This document shows, piece by piece, positions 33,483 to 45,350 of a stretch of DNA of 64,000 nucleotides (position 1 is the first letter of the stretch; each line of letters starts with the position of its first letter). This DNA comes from Boswellia sacra (taxonomy: Eukaryota; Streptophyta; Magnoliopsida; Sapindales; Burseraceae). The stretch is from the NCBI GenBank assembly GCA_013180625.2, contig SNVD02014651.1:1-64000 (forward strand), written 5' to 3'. The notes under the pieces are model-generated. The model saw nothing but the letters and a program-made list of their open reading frames with translations, ran no database searches and was not told where the DNA came from. A program made the position numbers and the translations under genes.

Positions 33483-34290
33483 ATGACAAATGCAAAAATA
33501 GATCTTGAAAATTTTGATGGAAGAAATAATTTTGGCTTATGGCAAAGTGAGGTGTTGGACGGGTTGTGTTAGCAAGATTTGGATATTATTCTGGAAGAAA
33601 CAAAACCAGAAGATATCAGTGCAAGAGATTGGGATAGGCTGAATATAAAAGCTTATGGGTTGATTCGCTCTTGTTTGTGTAGAGAACAGAAATATCCATT
33701 CACAAAAGAGACAACTGTAAGCAAATTGTGGAAGGAGTTGGAAAATAGATATATGAAGAAAAATAATAAGAATCGATTGTATCTATTGAAGAAATTGTTC
33801 CGTCTTCAGTTGAAATCAGGTACGAACATCAGTTCTCATATTGATGAGTTTAATAAGTTAATTGTTGATTTGTTAAACTTAGATGAAACTTTCAAAGATG
33901 AACGTAAAGCTATGCTATTGATTGGCTCACTTCCAGATGAATTAAATCATTTGTGCATTACTCTTATCCATAGGAAAGATAAACTATCTTTTGAAGAAGT
34001 TTGTTCTGCTTTGTTGAATTATGAAATTCGTAAAAAAGACCAAAGAGAACATAGGGATGGGTCAGTAGATGCATTGACAGTGAGAGGGCATAATCAAAGT
34101 AGGAAACCAAGAAAGAGAAAAAAATCTTGGTCAAGGGAAAGATTACAAAAAGATGAGTGTGGCTTTTGTCATGAAAAAGGGCATTGGAAGAAAGATTGTC
34201 CGAAGTTGAAAAAGAAAGATAAAGGCAAGGCTGTTTTTGATGCATTTGTCGTTGAGCGTGAGGATGATAGTGATTCAGATATATGTCTAG
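33483..34290 (+). pseudogene. gag: copia gag with zinc knuckle
   Basis: Starts at ATG 33483 (TNAKIDLENFDGRNNFGLWQ). A TAG at 33570-33572 interrupts it. It continues through the copia gag helical region (LKSGTNISSHIDEFNKL, LLIGSLPDELNHLC) to a CCHC zinc knuckle, CGFCHEKGHWKKDC (about 34160-34200), which would bind element RNA. The frame continues into protease, as expected for a single copia polyprotein. One visible nonsense codon breaks this segment. Confidence 0.85.
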
Positions 34291-34580
34291 TTAGTCACCC
34301 ATCCACTTCTAGTTCTGATGAGTGGATTATGGATTCAGGTTGTACTTATCATATGTGTCCACATAGGGAATGGTTCTTTCAGTTTGAAGAGCTTGAATAC
34401 GGAATTGGGTATATGAGCAATGATGATATTTGCCATATAGCTGGGATAGGTTCAATCCGATTGAGGAATCATGATGGACTAACTAGAGTTCTGACAAATG
34501 CTTGGTATGTACCGAAGTTGAAGAAGAATCTCTTCTCTTTGAGAGCCTTGAAATCTAAAGGCTATACGGTATTTATTTGA
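34291..34580 (+). pseudogene. copia protease
   Basis: WIMDSGCTYHMCPHREWF carries an intact DSG aspartic active site at about 34324-34340. It is followed by the RNLFSL-type end (VPKLKKNLFSLRALKSKGY). TGA at 34578 ends the frame, and the next segment restarts at 34614. The protease would process the polyprotein. Confidence 0.8.
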
Positions 34581-34613
34581 GATGGTATTCTGAGGGTCAC
34601 TTTAGGCGCTCTT

Positions 34614-35645
34614 GTGGTTTTGAAAGGCACTATGAGGAAAAACTTGTATTACTATAATGGTAGTACAGTTATTGGATCAGCAGCTATGATTTTTTATAAT
34701 GATATAGATTCAGAGATCACTAGACTGTGGCATATGTGTTTGGGACATGCAGGTGAGAAAGCCTTATTTAGTTTGGCGAAACGAGACTTATTGAAAGGTG
34801 CAAAGACCTGCACAATGGATTTTTGTGAGCATTGTGTTCTAGGAAAGCAGAAGAGAGTGAAATTTGGCACCGCTATTCATAATGCCAAGGGTATTCTTGA
34901 TTATGTTCACTCAGATGTGTGGGGACCTATCAAAATGGCATCTGTGGGAGGTAGGCATTACTTTGTTACTTTTGTTGATGACTTTTCGAGAAGAACTTGG
35001 GTGTACTATTTGAAATACAAAGATGATGTACTTAGTGCTTTCCTTAAATGGAAAAAGATAATTGAGATACAAACTGGTAAAACGATCGAGCATCTCAGGA
35101 CAGATAATGGTGGTGAGTATTGCAATGATCAGTTTTTAAAATTATGTCAAGATGAAAGTATTTTACGTCATTTTACTGTTAGAGGTACACAACAGCAAAA
35201 TGGGGTGGCAGAATGCATGAACCAGACATTACTAGAGAAAGTTCGGTATATGTTGTCCAATGCTGAGTTGGGCAAGGAATTTGGGGCTGAGGCTATGACT
35301 TATGCGTGTCATCTCATTAATCGTCTACCTTCAGCTACTATTGGTGATAGAAATCCATTAGAGGTATGGTCTGGACAACCTGTTTCTGATTATGATTCTT
35401 TACATGTTCTTGCTTCCACTGCATATTATCATATAAAAGAATCTAAGTTGGATCCTAAAGCCAAGAAAGCGATTTTCTTAGGGTTTGCTTTAGCAGTAAA
35501 AGGATATCATCTTTGGTGTCATAATTCGAGAAAGATTGTATCCAGTCGAGATGTGACATTTGATGAGTCTTTAATGTTGAAGAAATCGAAAAACCAGACA
35601 AAGGTGAATGATACTCCACAACAGGTAGAGCATAATCAGCAGTAG
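34614..35645 (+). pseudogene. copia integrase
   Basis: The GAG_pre-integrase zinc region is visible as LWHMCLGHAGEKAL..FCEHCVLGKQ (HH..CC). The catalytic core has D in YVHSDVWGP, D in HLRTDNGGEY and E in QQNGVAECMNQ. The position after that E is usually R and here is C. It continues to HVLASTAYYHIKE and the KAIFLGFA..GYHLWC C-terminal region. TAG at 35643 ends it. Integrase joins the cDNA copy to host DNA. Confidence 0.85.
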
Positions 35646-36690
35646 ATGGAGTTTGAAATGACAACATTGAACCCATTTAGATCTATTGAGATAGATGATG
35701 GTACTCCTATGACAGAGGAGGATATGGGAGATGATGCAGAGGGTTCTACTCAAGAACCTTAACAGCAACAAGAATATATTGCAGTTAATAGGCCAAAACG
35801 TGAGATTCGCAGACCTGCTCGATTTGCTGATATGATGGCCTATGCACTTTCAATAGTAAATGATGATGTTTCTTCCATTATAAAGAGGTAGTCAGATGTT
35901 CTGAAGCTGATCAGTGGAAGACAGCTATGAGTGACGAGATGCAGTCTCTTTAGAAGAATGAAACTTGGGAGCTAACTCAACTATTGAACGGTAAAAAAGA
36001 CAATTGGCTGCAAATGGGTATTTGCAAAGAAAGATGGATTTTCTGACAAGAATGACATCCGCTAGAAGGCAAGGTTCGTGGCTAAAGCTACGCTCAGAGG
36101 AAAGGAATTGACTACAATGAGGTATTTTCTCCAGTTGTGAAACATTCTTCCATTAGAATTTTGTTGGCCTTAATAGTTCAGATGAATATGAAACTAGTTC
36201 AACTTGACGTAAAAACTGCATTTTTATCTGGTGACTTGGAAGAGAAAATCTTTTTGACTCAGCCAGAGGGATTCAAAGTTGCTGGTGAGAAAAATTTGAT
36301 GTGCAAACTGAAAAATCGCTTAATGGTTTGAAGCAATCTTCGAGGTAGTGGTACAAGCGATTTGATCAGTTTATGATGGGTCAAAGATGCACAAGAAGCA
36401 AATTTAATAATTGTGTGTATTTTCGGAGCCTACGTGGTGATTCTTTCATTTATCTACTATTGTATGTTAATGATATGTTCATAGCTTCGACGAAAGTCGA
36501 AGAAATTGCAAAGTTGAAGACTCAGTTGAATCGAGAGTTTGAGATGAAAGATTTGGGTAAAGCCAAGAAGATACTAGGTATGGAGATTAGCAAAGATAGA
36601 GGGAGAAACATGATTCGTTTGACTCAGAAGCAGTATCAGAGATGGTATTATAGCGGTTTAGCATTACAAAACAGTCAAAACCTATAAATA
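35646..36690 (+). pseudogene. copia reverse transcriptase, multiply broken
   Basis: Blocks are spread over frames with stops: EADQWKTAMSDEMQSL near 35910, the CKWVFAKK and DYNEVFSPVVKHSSIRILLA region to 36170, QLDVKTAFLSGDLEEKIFL (intact first catalytic Asp region) at about 36200, then FIYLLLYVNDMFIAS at about 36445-36490. The last block should be YVDD; the first Asp is Asn here, which would destroy polymerase activity. EFEMKDLGKAKKILGMEI follows. Several frameshifts and stops confirm decay. Confidence 0.85.
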
Positions 36691-36699
36691 CCCCACTTG

Positions 36700-37440
36700 C
36701 TCCTTCTATGAAACTCAGTGCATCTTTATCTCCTAGAACATATGAGGAACGAGAGTACATGTCTGGAGTTCCATATGCTAATGCAGTTGGTAGCCTGATG
36801 CATGCTATGGTGTGTACAAGACCCGACATTTCATATGTAGTCGCAGTTGTCAACAGGTATATACATGATCCTGGTAAAGGACATTGGCAAGCAGTGAAAT
36901 AGATTCTACGGTATTTGCTGAAAACTGTAGATGTTAGCTTAGTCTTTGAGATGGATGATATGTGTGATCAGTATGCTATTAGTAATGTTGATTCAAATTA
37001 TGCTAATGATTTAGATAAATGTTGGTCAACAACCGGGTATGTGTTTACTCTTGCAAGAGCACCAGTGAGTTGGAAGTCTACTGTACAGTCTACAGTGGCT
37101 TTGTCTACTATAGAGGTAGAGTATTTGACAATGACAAAGGCTGTGAAGGAAGCTATTTGGTTACAGGGATTACTGGATGAATTGTGAATTGGGTAGAAGA
37201 ATATCACTTTTTATTCTAACAGTCACAGTGCTATCCACTTAGCAAAAAGTCCAGTGTTCCATATTCGTACAAGGCATATTGATGTTCGATATCATTTTGT
37301 GCAGGAGATTATTGATAAAGGAAGAATCTTACTTCAGAAGATTGGGACTGCCGAGAATCCCGCAAATATGTTGACTAAGGTTGTGACAACGATCAAGTTC
37401 AGTCATTGTTTGAACTTGATCAACATTGTGCGAGTTTGAC
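36700..37440 (+). pseudogene. copia RNase H
   Basis: Contains the region ARPDISY-like (CTRPDISYVVAVVNRYI), a stop after WQAVK (about 36900), GYVFTLARAPVSWKSTVQST, a Glu in TIEVEYLTMTKAVKEAIWL, a stop after LLDEL, and the terminal RTRHIDVRYHFVQEII..NPANMLTKVV. The Asp and Glu positions used for RNA cleavage are partly kept, but at least two nonsense codons interrupt the reading frame. Confidence 0.85.
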
Positions 37441-37542
37441 ACCACCATTGGGCATATTTGGAGGCGTTGCAGCTGTAATAGAGGATATGGGAAAAAAAGA
37501 AGAGTCTTATGGTGGATTGGCTAAATCGCCAAGGTGAAGAAT

Positions 37543-38100
37543 TGGTTTTGGCTCTTTAGCCATTTGTATATGTGTGCAAGGATCCCACATGGAGTGAGAG
37601 TCATTATATTGGAGATGCTTGAGCTTATAAATTAAAACCAAGTCTTCTCATTTATGTGTCTCATTGAAATTCTCTTCAACCCCCCATATTTGTAAGGTCT
37701 CAATATAAGACCTCATAGTTTAAGGGCCTTTCATTAAGGACCTTAAAGTTTGTAATATTTTTCCCCTTTTATTTTTGGTATTTGTAGTATTACCCAATTG
37801 CTTAGGTAATTATGGTTTGGCTCAACTATTTGAAAAATTGCAATTTGGCCTAATAGTTGTGATATTTGTATTGTGACCTAAAAGTTTGCAATTCTCTTTG
37901 AAGATAGTGAAAGGTTTCTTCAACAGCACCCGAGGATGTAGGTAACAATACCGAACCTCATTAAATCTTGGTGTTCTTTCTATTTCTGCTTTGTTGGTTA
38001 ATTGGTTACCTCTTTAGTTACTATTATATTCAATTATCTGGTATAGTTTGTGGTTGTGCATTTGGTTGTTTTGATGGTATCGCTTCCGCATTTCGCAACA
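37543..38100 (+). repeat. 3' LTR of nested copia
   Basis: 558 bp, preceded by AAGGTGAAGAAT as a polypurine tract. It matches the 5' LTR throughout with scattered substitutions. An approximately 10-bp extra CCTTTCATTAAGG segment near 37728 is the clearest indel. Confidence 0.88.
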
Positions 38101-38105
38101 ATCTA

Positions 38106-38393
38106 AACATCATTCTCTCCGTTATTTGTCATAATTTCTACTCGCACATGATCGTTCTCACGCGCGAGTTCTTTTTCAATATTCTTTCATGAGTTTTGAC
38201 GCCATGCAAGGTTACAGTAGGGTTCTTCTTTGGCATTATTGCCCTTGGGGAATCGTGTGCATGACTCCTCAAACTCATAGAGGTGAAGCACATTGTGGTG
38301 AAGTCTAATCTTGAGATTTATTCTTTACTGTAATTTCCTATCATTGTAGATTCTTTGCCAAATGGCTAGTGTAAAGATACACATCCCTCGACA
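38106..38393 (+). repeat. 5' LTR of LARD-like element, right part
   Basis: Continues the interrupted LTR after the copia target duplication and matches 42006-42299 (TTATTTGTCA, GATCGTTC-CACGCG, CAAGGTTACA, TAATTTCCTAT, ACACATCCCTC). Confidence 0.8.
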
Positions 38394-41086
38394 TTTTGGC
38401 ATCTCTATTGGTGAAATGAGCTAGGATCTTGTCATGGCTGGATTTAAAAAGATAAAGAAGGAAATGATCTCTATTGTAGATTTTGCTACTGCTATCCTTT
38501 TATTTCAACAAAGACGAGGAGAGATTTTAGAATTTTTCATAGAGATGAAACAACATCAACAACTTGACATAGTAGAAAAGCTCTTGAGAAAAGGACATAA
38601 GAGGTTTTTGATATAAGACTTCTCGTTTTATGGTTTTTCGAAATAGAGGTCTTCTTAATTAGGGGCTTCACTGGCTTCAAGATAGAGAGCTTCTTTATTA
38701 TCAGCTATTGATACATGAAAGTTACAGACACTACTCTTTGTCATTATTTTTCAAGACAGATGGCTTCCTGAAATGAGCTATCGATAATCAAATGCGAAAA
38801 ACGAAATCTTACAGCCTTATATCTCTCATGCAAGAAAATATTTTTGCTTTGATAAGAGCATAATGTTCGAAGCTATCAATACAACATACAAAGTTTTTTT
38901 CACATCTTGTGAAAAGCATTATCTAGGAGCGCTTTTCATAATGTTAAACAAAAATGTATGGAGTGTCTCCTACATTATATTTTATCAATTAAGAGTATTG
39001 TAAAGGAATTAAGAGTACTGTATTGGAGTTTTTCCCACAATGTTAAACAAAAATGGATAGAGCTTTTTCTACATTATAATTTATTAACAAAGATCATTAA
39101 CAGAGACGCTTTTCCTACAATGTTAAACAGAAATATACGAAGCTTTTCCTTTATTTTATTTTATCAATGAAAAGCATTGCGGAGGAGCTTTTATTAGAAT
39201 GTCAAACAAAAATTATGCAGCTTTTCCTATATTATATTTTATTAATGAAAAGCATTGAAGACGAGCTTTTCTCGCAATATTAAACAAAAATGTACAGAGT
39301 TTTCCTCTATTATATTTTATCAATGAAGAGTATAGTAGAGGATTTTTTCCCACAATGTTATGTACGAAAATTTTCCTACATTATAATTTATCAAAGAAAA
39401 ACATTGTAGAGGAGCTCTTCCCCCTATGTTAGACAAAAATATATAGAGTTTTTCCTATGTTATATTTCATCAATTAAGAGCAATGTAAAGGAGCTTTTCC
39501 CACAATGTTAAACAAAAATGTACAAAGCTTTTCTTGCATTATATTTTCATTGAAGAGCGTTATAGAGGAGCATTTCACATAATGTTAAACAAAATTGTCT
39601 AAAGCGTTTCCGATATTATATTCTATCAATACAAAGCATCGTGAAAGAGCTTCTCCCACAATGTTAAAATATGGAACTTTTCCTATATTATAGTTATAAA
39701 TGAAGAGCATTCTGGAGGAGTGTCTACCATAATGTGAAACCAAAATGTATTGAACATATCTTACTTTTAGAAAGAAAAGATCATTAACTCAAATGTCACA
39801 TGAGCTCAATGGTGCACGTGCTTAATAGCCCTATCACATGTGCGCTCTAATGTCTCTTGAGCCCGATCATGTGTTTGCTAAACAGCTTGATCACGTACGC
39901 TCTTTCATAATTATTTGGTTAATTATGCTCTTATTCTCATAGTTTTCTTTAAAAAAATTGACATGATTATTGAACCACATTTTTTTATGCATTATTTAAT
40001 TTTACTTCTTATAAATACAAGCTTTGCTACATGTGCAACTACATTTATTATCACATGGTATGATTATGCAACCAGAATTTGATTTCTTTTCAAAGTTTGG
40101 TTATAAGTATATGGAAGGTACATTTTGATATGAATTGATTTCCATTAAAGAACATGATTCCTTTGTCAATGTATTGACATATGCTTCAATAAAATGCAAA
40201 AATATGGTTTAGAATTTTGTTGCATATAATATGAGATATTACTATCCATAAAAGAAACATCAATTAGTTTAAATATGAAAGATTTGGCCCATCTGAAGGA
40301 TTCTAAATCAGAAGGGTGTTTTAAATAATAAAGTAGTTAGTGAATTGACTTTTTTTAATTACATTTTTTTAAAATTATTATGATAGCTATATCTATATTT
40401 TATCTTTTATTTTAAATATTATTGTTGGTATCTACAATGGTAATTATCTATTATCTCTTTTATTTAATTATCTATCTTTTTATATCTCTTTTTATTTCAA
40501 ACTCTATTGTTGTTATTTAATATAATAATTATTTGATGAGGATAATTATTTATAATTCTTAAATGGAATTTGTGAGAAGGGACAATTTGGATTCCTGTAG
40601 ATAAAATTTATAAATAGAGGAAAAACGCTAAAAAAAGTATTTGGACTCTAAAAGAAAGAAACACTATTTTTCTACATTAATCTTTAATCCTCCGGCTTTT
40701 GTTGTGTCTTTTGCCTCTTTGTCATTTATGTAGGTACATTAGTCATACAAGGGTGTAAAATGATCTCATTTGAGGAAATAATTCTTATAAAATTGTGGGT
40801 TCGATTCCACGAACATAGAAGTAGTAAGATGAATGCAAAGGATTCAATTATTAAAGTTTTTGGCACATATTAGTGCACCAATCTTGCCTCTACATTTGTG
40901 GAGCATCTAATATGGAGATATTTATACAATATGATAAAAAATTACAATAATACTCATTATTTAAAGAAGCTACAAAGTTGCCTAGGTGAGATCAAGTCAA
41001 AATATTGAAAGGAAGTACAGAAAATGATATATTGATCATATGGGTCGCTTATTTTATTGCACCACCCCTATGGTCAAGAAGGTTAA
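38394..41086 (+). other. Noncoding interior of LARD-like element
   Basis: 2.7 kb without gag, protease or reverse transcriptase motifs. It has a 60-codon open frame at 38434-38616 (MAGFKKIKKEMISIVD..), of unknown meaning, and a 78-bp tandem array at 38880-39760. A TATAAATAGAGG at about 40610 is followed by a leader-like T-rich stretch. The part between 40330 and 40560 resembles LTR text (TTATCTCTTTTATTT), so an internal rearrangement is possible. Confidence 0.55.
38880..39760. repeat. Tandem array, about 78-bp unit, about 11 copies
   Basis: The unit reads approximately GAGCTTTTCCCACAATGTTA then AACAAAAATGTACAGAGCTT then TTCCTACATTATATTTTATC then AATGAAGAGCATTGTAGAG. ATGTTAAAC anchors fall near 38940, 39040, 39119, 39198, 39276, 39355, 39433, 39506, 39580, 39661 and 39732. 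Copies are 70-85 percent alike by eye. Confidence 0.85.
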
Positions 41087-42299
41087 TGTTGATGACCAAT
41101 TTTTGATCAAGAAGCCCAAGAAGGTCCATAGGAATAAATTCAAGACTAAGATAGCATGAAAAGGTTAATATAAGTAAGGAAGTGGACCCAAGTCATGTTA
41201 TAGGGCTCATCTGTAGGTCGTGGTATGGAAGGTAAAGAAATTACTGAAGGACCAGTTGCTTGAATATCAAAAGCTAAACTCACTTGGGGGCTTTTAGCCC
41301 AATAAGGATATAATAAGTAACTCAATCTAGTGGATAAGAAATCTAAACCTTTGGAAGCTTGATCCTAAGGCTAGCTTGATATCTAACATTATTAATTTCA
41401 AATATAATATTTATGAAAGCTTATCTTTACAAAATTATCTATTTGACGGACATTATCTTTCTCTTAACTCTTTTAAAAGATAATTATCCTAAACTGTTAT
41501 CTTAAAGATAATTGTAATTAATTTATTTATAAATTATAGTTATCATTTTAATGTTAAATATTATATTCTTATTATTTTTTATTATTATCTCTTTTATTTG
41601 AATTTTAAATTATCCTAAATAATTATCTTTATGATAATTACTTTTATTTATAATTATTATTTTTTATAATAAATCTTATTGTTTTATCATTATCTTTTGC
41701 ATTTAAAATATAATTATCATAATCAATTACTAAGATAATTAATTATATTTATCGTTATTCAAACATTTAATTTATTTTTGTTATCTTACCAACATTATCT
41801 TTATGATAAATATTATTTTTACAATTCATTATCTTTTAATTATTTGAATTGTTCGTAAAGAAATCTTATCACCTTGAGCTTATAAATAGTGCTAGCAAGA
41901 ATCACAATGGAGGTTATGAACACAGAGCTCAAAACTCACTCCAAATTGATTCAAAGCTCTCTCCCTTTCATGCTAATACCCCAAAACACAATACTATTCT
42001 ATCTAAATACCATTTTTCTCTGTTATTTGTCACAAATTCTACTCCCACACGATCGTTGCACGAGTTCTTTTTTGATATTATTTCTGAAGTTTCGACGATT
42101 TATGATGCCATGCCAGGTTACAACGGAATTCTTCATTAATATTATTGCCCTTCAGGAATCATGGGCTCGACTCCTCGAACTCATAGAGGTGAAGCATATT
42201 GTGGTGAAACCTAATCTTGAGATTTATTCGTTATTGTAATTTCCTATAATTGTAAATTCTTTGCCACATGGCTAATGTAAAGATACACATCCCTCAACA
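41087..42299 (+). repeat. 3' LTR of LARD-like element
   Basis: 1213 bp, TGTTGATGACC..CCTCAACA. It is uninterrupted and preserves the empty copia target at 42001-42005 (ATTCTATCTAAATACC). TATA-like TATAAATAGTGC lies at 41881-41892. Confidence 0.8.
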
Positions 42300-42909
42300 C
42301 AACCTAAGAGTTAATTATTGTGTTAGAGTTTTTAATATCTTTGCCTACCTTGTCGTCTAAAGGACTTTATATGGTGATAAATTCATTAGGAAATAAAGTT
42401 TAGATTAGAGACATGTTTCATAATGTAATTTATAGAAAGAATTCATTACATATTTAATGATCTAGGTTGATGTTGAAATCAGTCATGGATGAATGTGGTG
42501 TTACTTTATTTATTTATTTGCGAAGACAAGATTCCTTTTTTTAAAGTGTTCTTGAGGTAATCAAAAGAATGAATTAAGGAGATTTATTGAAAAATGATTT
42601 GATATTGAAAATTTAAATTCTATAACCTTGTTTTGTATGACACTTTTTTTTTTGTTGTTGGATGTTAACACTCGACATCCAACACATCAAAAGAGAAATG
42701 TCAGATCTTGAGCATTAGTATTTGACAATAAAATTAAAAAAAAAATTGCATCAAATTTTTGCCATCAAACATAGTCATGATATCTGAAATCTAAGTTTCT
42801 TGGTGTCAAAATCATCTTTCAAACAAATTCTTTAATTTTGTTTTCCTTTTTTTTTTTAACAATTCTTTCAAGTTTCTTACTTATGAGAGTTTTTCCCTGA
42901 TAGTTCTGG
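42300..42909. other. AT-rich spacer with a small CGACACTCGA-like relic
   Basis: No gene. 42655-42700 reads GTTGGATGTTAACACTCGAC then ATCCAACAC, an inverted repeat related in wording to the hairpin arrays elsewhere in the window. Confidence 0.4.
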
Positions 42910-43794
42910 AAGTATGCAATTATAAGAAATATAACAGTAAACTGTAAAGTAAATCGGCACAGGAGGATTTTACGTGGTTCAGTTATAAAACCTACATCCA
43001 TGGACAGCTATAGAGCTGCAATTCACTAAGTTCTTTTTTGTACAATCTTTAGGACCTTTTACAGTGCTGATTCACTCTCACACACTGACATAATCTTTGT
43101 AAAATAAAATCGCGCCAAGATCTTAAACTCTAGTGATACTGCCCACTATCTGTCACAAATAACTTAACAACATGCTGTTAAATTATACATAACAAATGAT
43201 GTCTGACGCTGAATTACATAAACACTTAATCCGCAAGTTCTCTCAAGTATCGACTAACTCACACAGACCTAATCGACAACTCATGTACGATTTCTACCTC
43301 TCATACATGAATCAAAGACTCAAAGAATCAAATCAATAAAGACATTCCTATTTGCGTTTGAAGCTCTCTTCTCTTTAATTGTTGAAATACCGAGACATGG
43401 ACTCTCACAAATCAACCAATTAATCACCCAACTCGCTGACTAATCAATTAACCAGTTATGAAAATATAACATAGTATATATAGTAAGAGGCCTGGACGAA
43501 ATCTCCTAGAAATCCTGTAAAAATCTAAATCAAAATCACATTAGGATTAGGAGAAATAAAATAGGAAGGAATATAATTAAACTTTTAAAAGAATTAAGAC
43601 AAATAAATATTCTCCTATTCTAATTATGATACAAGATACTATATCCTAATCTTAGGAGATATTTATTATAAATCAAATACTTCCTATATTATAATTCTAG
43701 AAACAGTAAAATAGAAAACAAAATAATATTCTTGTTTTATTACAAGTTGAACAAAATTTATCATGTGCATGACACATACACGTTGACACCAACA
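42910..43794 (-). repeat. Solo or truncated LTR, minus strand
   Basis: Read on the minus strand, a purine tract (AAAATGGGGAA) is followed by TGTTGGTGTCAACGTGTATG, a typical polypurine-tract/LTR start at 43794. The block near 42955-43010 contains a TTACGTGGTTCAG-like line, common in the downstream part of plant LTRs. The far end near 42910 is approximate, and no internal domain or second LTR is seen. It is probably the 3' LTR of a lost element. Confidence 0.5.
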
Positions 43795-43914
43795 TTCCCC
43801 ATTTTGACAAATTTTTAAGAAATCAAGTAGGTTTTTGACTTGTAACACTCTATGTTGAAGTCCGTGACTTGATAATTATAATTTGGCTTCTCATTGGCTT
43901 GTAGTTATAGCACT

Positions 43915-44262
43915 AGTCGTAGTGGAATTGATTTTAACCCAAATAGAGCTTTGGTTGCTCCTTACTCTTTAGAATATCATTTTCCAATAAATGAAAAAAA
44001 AAGTGTTCTAACTTTTTGAGAAATACCAATATTTAAAAAAAAAATTTGCCGAAAGGTCAATATTAAATACTACACTCATCTCTAATTCTTTAATTACAAA
44101 TATACCATCCAGAAATTATTTGAAAAGTATTTAATATTATTCAACAATTTAGACATTTTGCTGCATTTTTACTTTTACTTGACAACTATATAATATCGTG
44201 TTAAACTGTCAAAGAAACTAACACAATAGCTATATACTTGACAATTTGATACTTCTTTAGTT

Positions 44263-44307
<45 letters not shown>

Positions 44308-45350
44308 CCAGTCCTAACCAGTCCTGGGCCACTTTTTGGACTTCATTAATAATTTTGAGCTTAATTTTTCTTTCTTTCTTTCTTTCATTTTATTAATTGC
44401 AAACTAGGAAAATTGAATCCTAAAAATTAATTTAGATAAATATTTTTCCAAGAGGCAAACAAAATAAGAGAGAAATTTTCCTTTTAATCACCTTAAAGTA
44501 TGAGACATTTCGGTTCCAATATTAATACTAGCTAGATCAATGTTTACTTAACACAAACTTATTGTATAAAATGAAATACTTTTAATAGATATGATAATAT
44601 TAAATATGGATTATGAGTTTAAAATTGCATATATACATGTCACATTTAAATTATTATAATTTTTAAATTCAATTATTACTATGCTAAAAGTAATATCTCC
44701 AATATTGAAGTCAAATCATTTTCTCTTGGTGGTCCCACTGAAGCTGTAATTAATCTATTAGCTTTGTCTATATATATCACATTGATCGATCTATCCCTGT
44801 CAAGCTATCTCACTTTGTACCCATGGAGAAGGACAAGCTTAAGTTTCTTGAATCGTCTTTTTCAAGTATAGGCATATGCAAGTCAAGTTGTGAACTATAT
44901 AAATTTTAGAGAGATTCAATAATTTATCTTTCTATAGAGCCACACAAATTAGAACTACTAAATATACAACTTTTTTTATGGAGTTAAAAAAAAAAAGACA
45001 AACTTAAAACTACTTTTATATATTCCAATCTAGAGAGAAAGTGACTTCATATGATATCTAGTAAGTTCTTGTGATTTGTATACATCAGATGTCATTTTAT
45101 TTAAAATAATAATAATAAAATATCATAAGGATTTTTTATCTATATTTTAATTTCATTGAACCATTTTAACAATTTAAATCATAAATTATCAGTGTTGTCA
45201 AAAAAAATTTATTTTAGGGTGGACTACAAATTCTATTTATAAGCATAAAAACAAATTTTATGTATATATTCATATTAATAGTTTTTTTTTGAATAATTTT
45301 TTATCGTAGAAATATGGTATTGTGATAACTTTTGTTTATTATTCATATTT
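43915..45350. repeat. Paralogous host segment, copy B part 2
   Basis: Counterpart of the end of 4730-5238, 12357-13117 and 18863-19350 in copy A, read straight through without the gypsy and Harbinger elements. The gypsy empty site is near 43934-43944 and the Harbinger empty site near 44580-44610. It includes a (TA)n run at about 44268-44306. No gene is seen. Confidence 0.65.

Larger units (their letters stand above)
32728..38100 (+). mobile_element. Ty1/copia retrotransposon, degenerate, nested
   Basis: 5373 bp. LTRs are 32728-33277 and 37543-38100, and ATCTA is duplicated at 32723-32727 and 38101-38105. The order gag, protease, integrase, reverse transcriptase, RNase H is the copia order. 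It sits inside the 5' LTR of the LARD-like element, and the other LTR of that element keeps the empty site at 42001-42005. The LTRs differ by roughly 8 percent by eye, many changes being C-to-T type, so it is much older than the copia at 54504-60685. Several stops and frameshifts make it non-autonomous. Confidence 0.9.
31815..42299 (+). mobile_element. LARD-like non-autonomous LTR retrotransposon
   Basis: Two approximately 1.2-kb direct repeats bound the element. The first is 31815-38393 once the nested copia is removed (about 1201 bp), and the second is 41087-42299 (1213 bp). They start CG/TGTTGATGACCAATTTTT and end CATCCCTC(G/A)ACA. The flanks CAACT (31810-31814) and CAACC (42300-42304) fit a worn 5-bp target duplication. 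The 2.7-kb interior has no gag or pol, only a 78-bp tandem array. Long LTRs with a noncoding interior match the plant LARD class, which depends on proteins from other elements. A purine-rich AAGAAGGTTAA precedes the 3' LTR. I could not assign a primer-binding site. Confidence 0.75.

Noticed and set aside
33311..33508. Plus-strand 65-codon frame with hydrophobic start
   Set aside because: It is the copia leader between primer site and gag, and overlaps the gag start in another frame.
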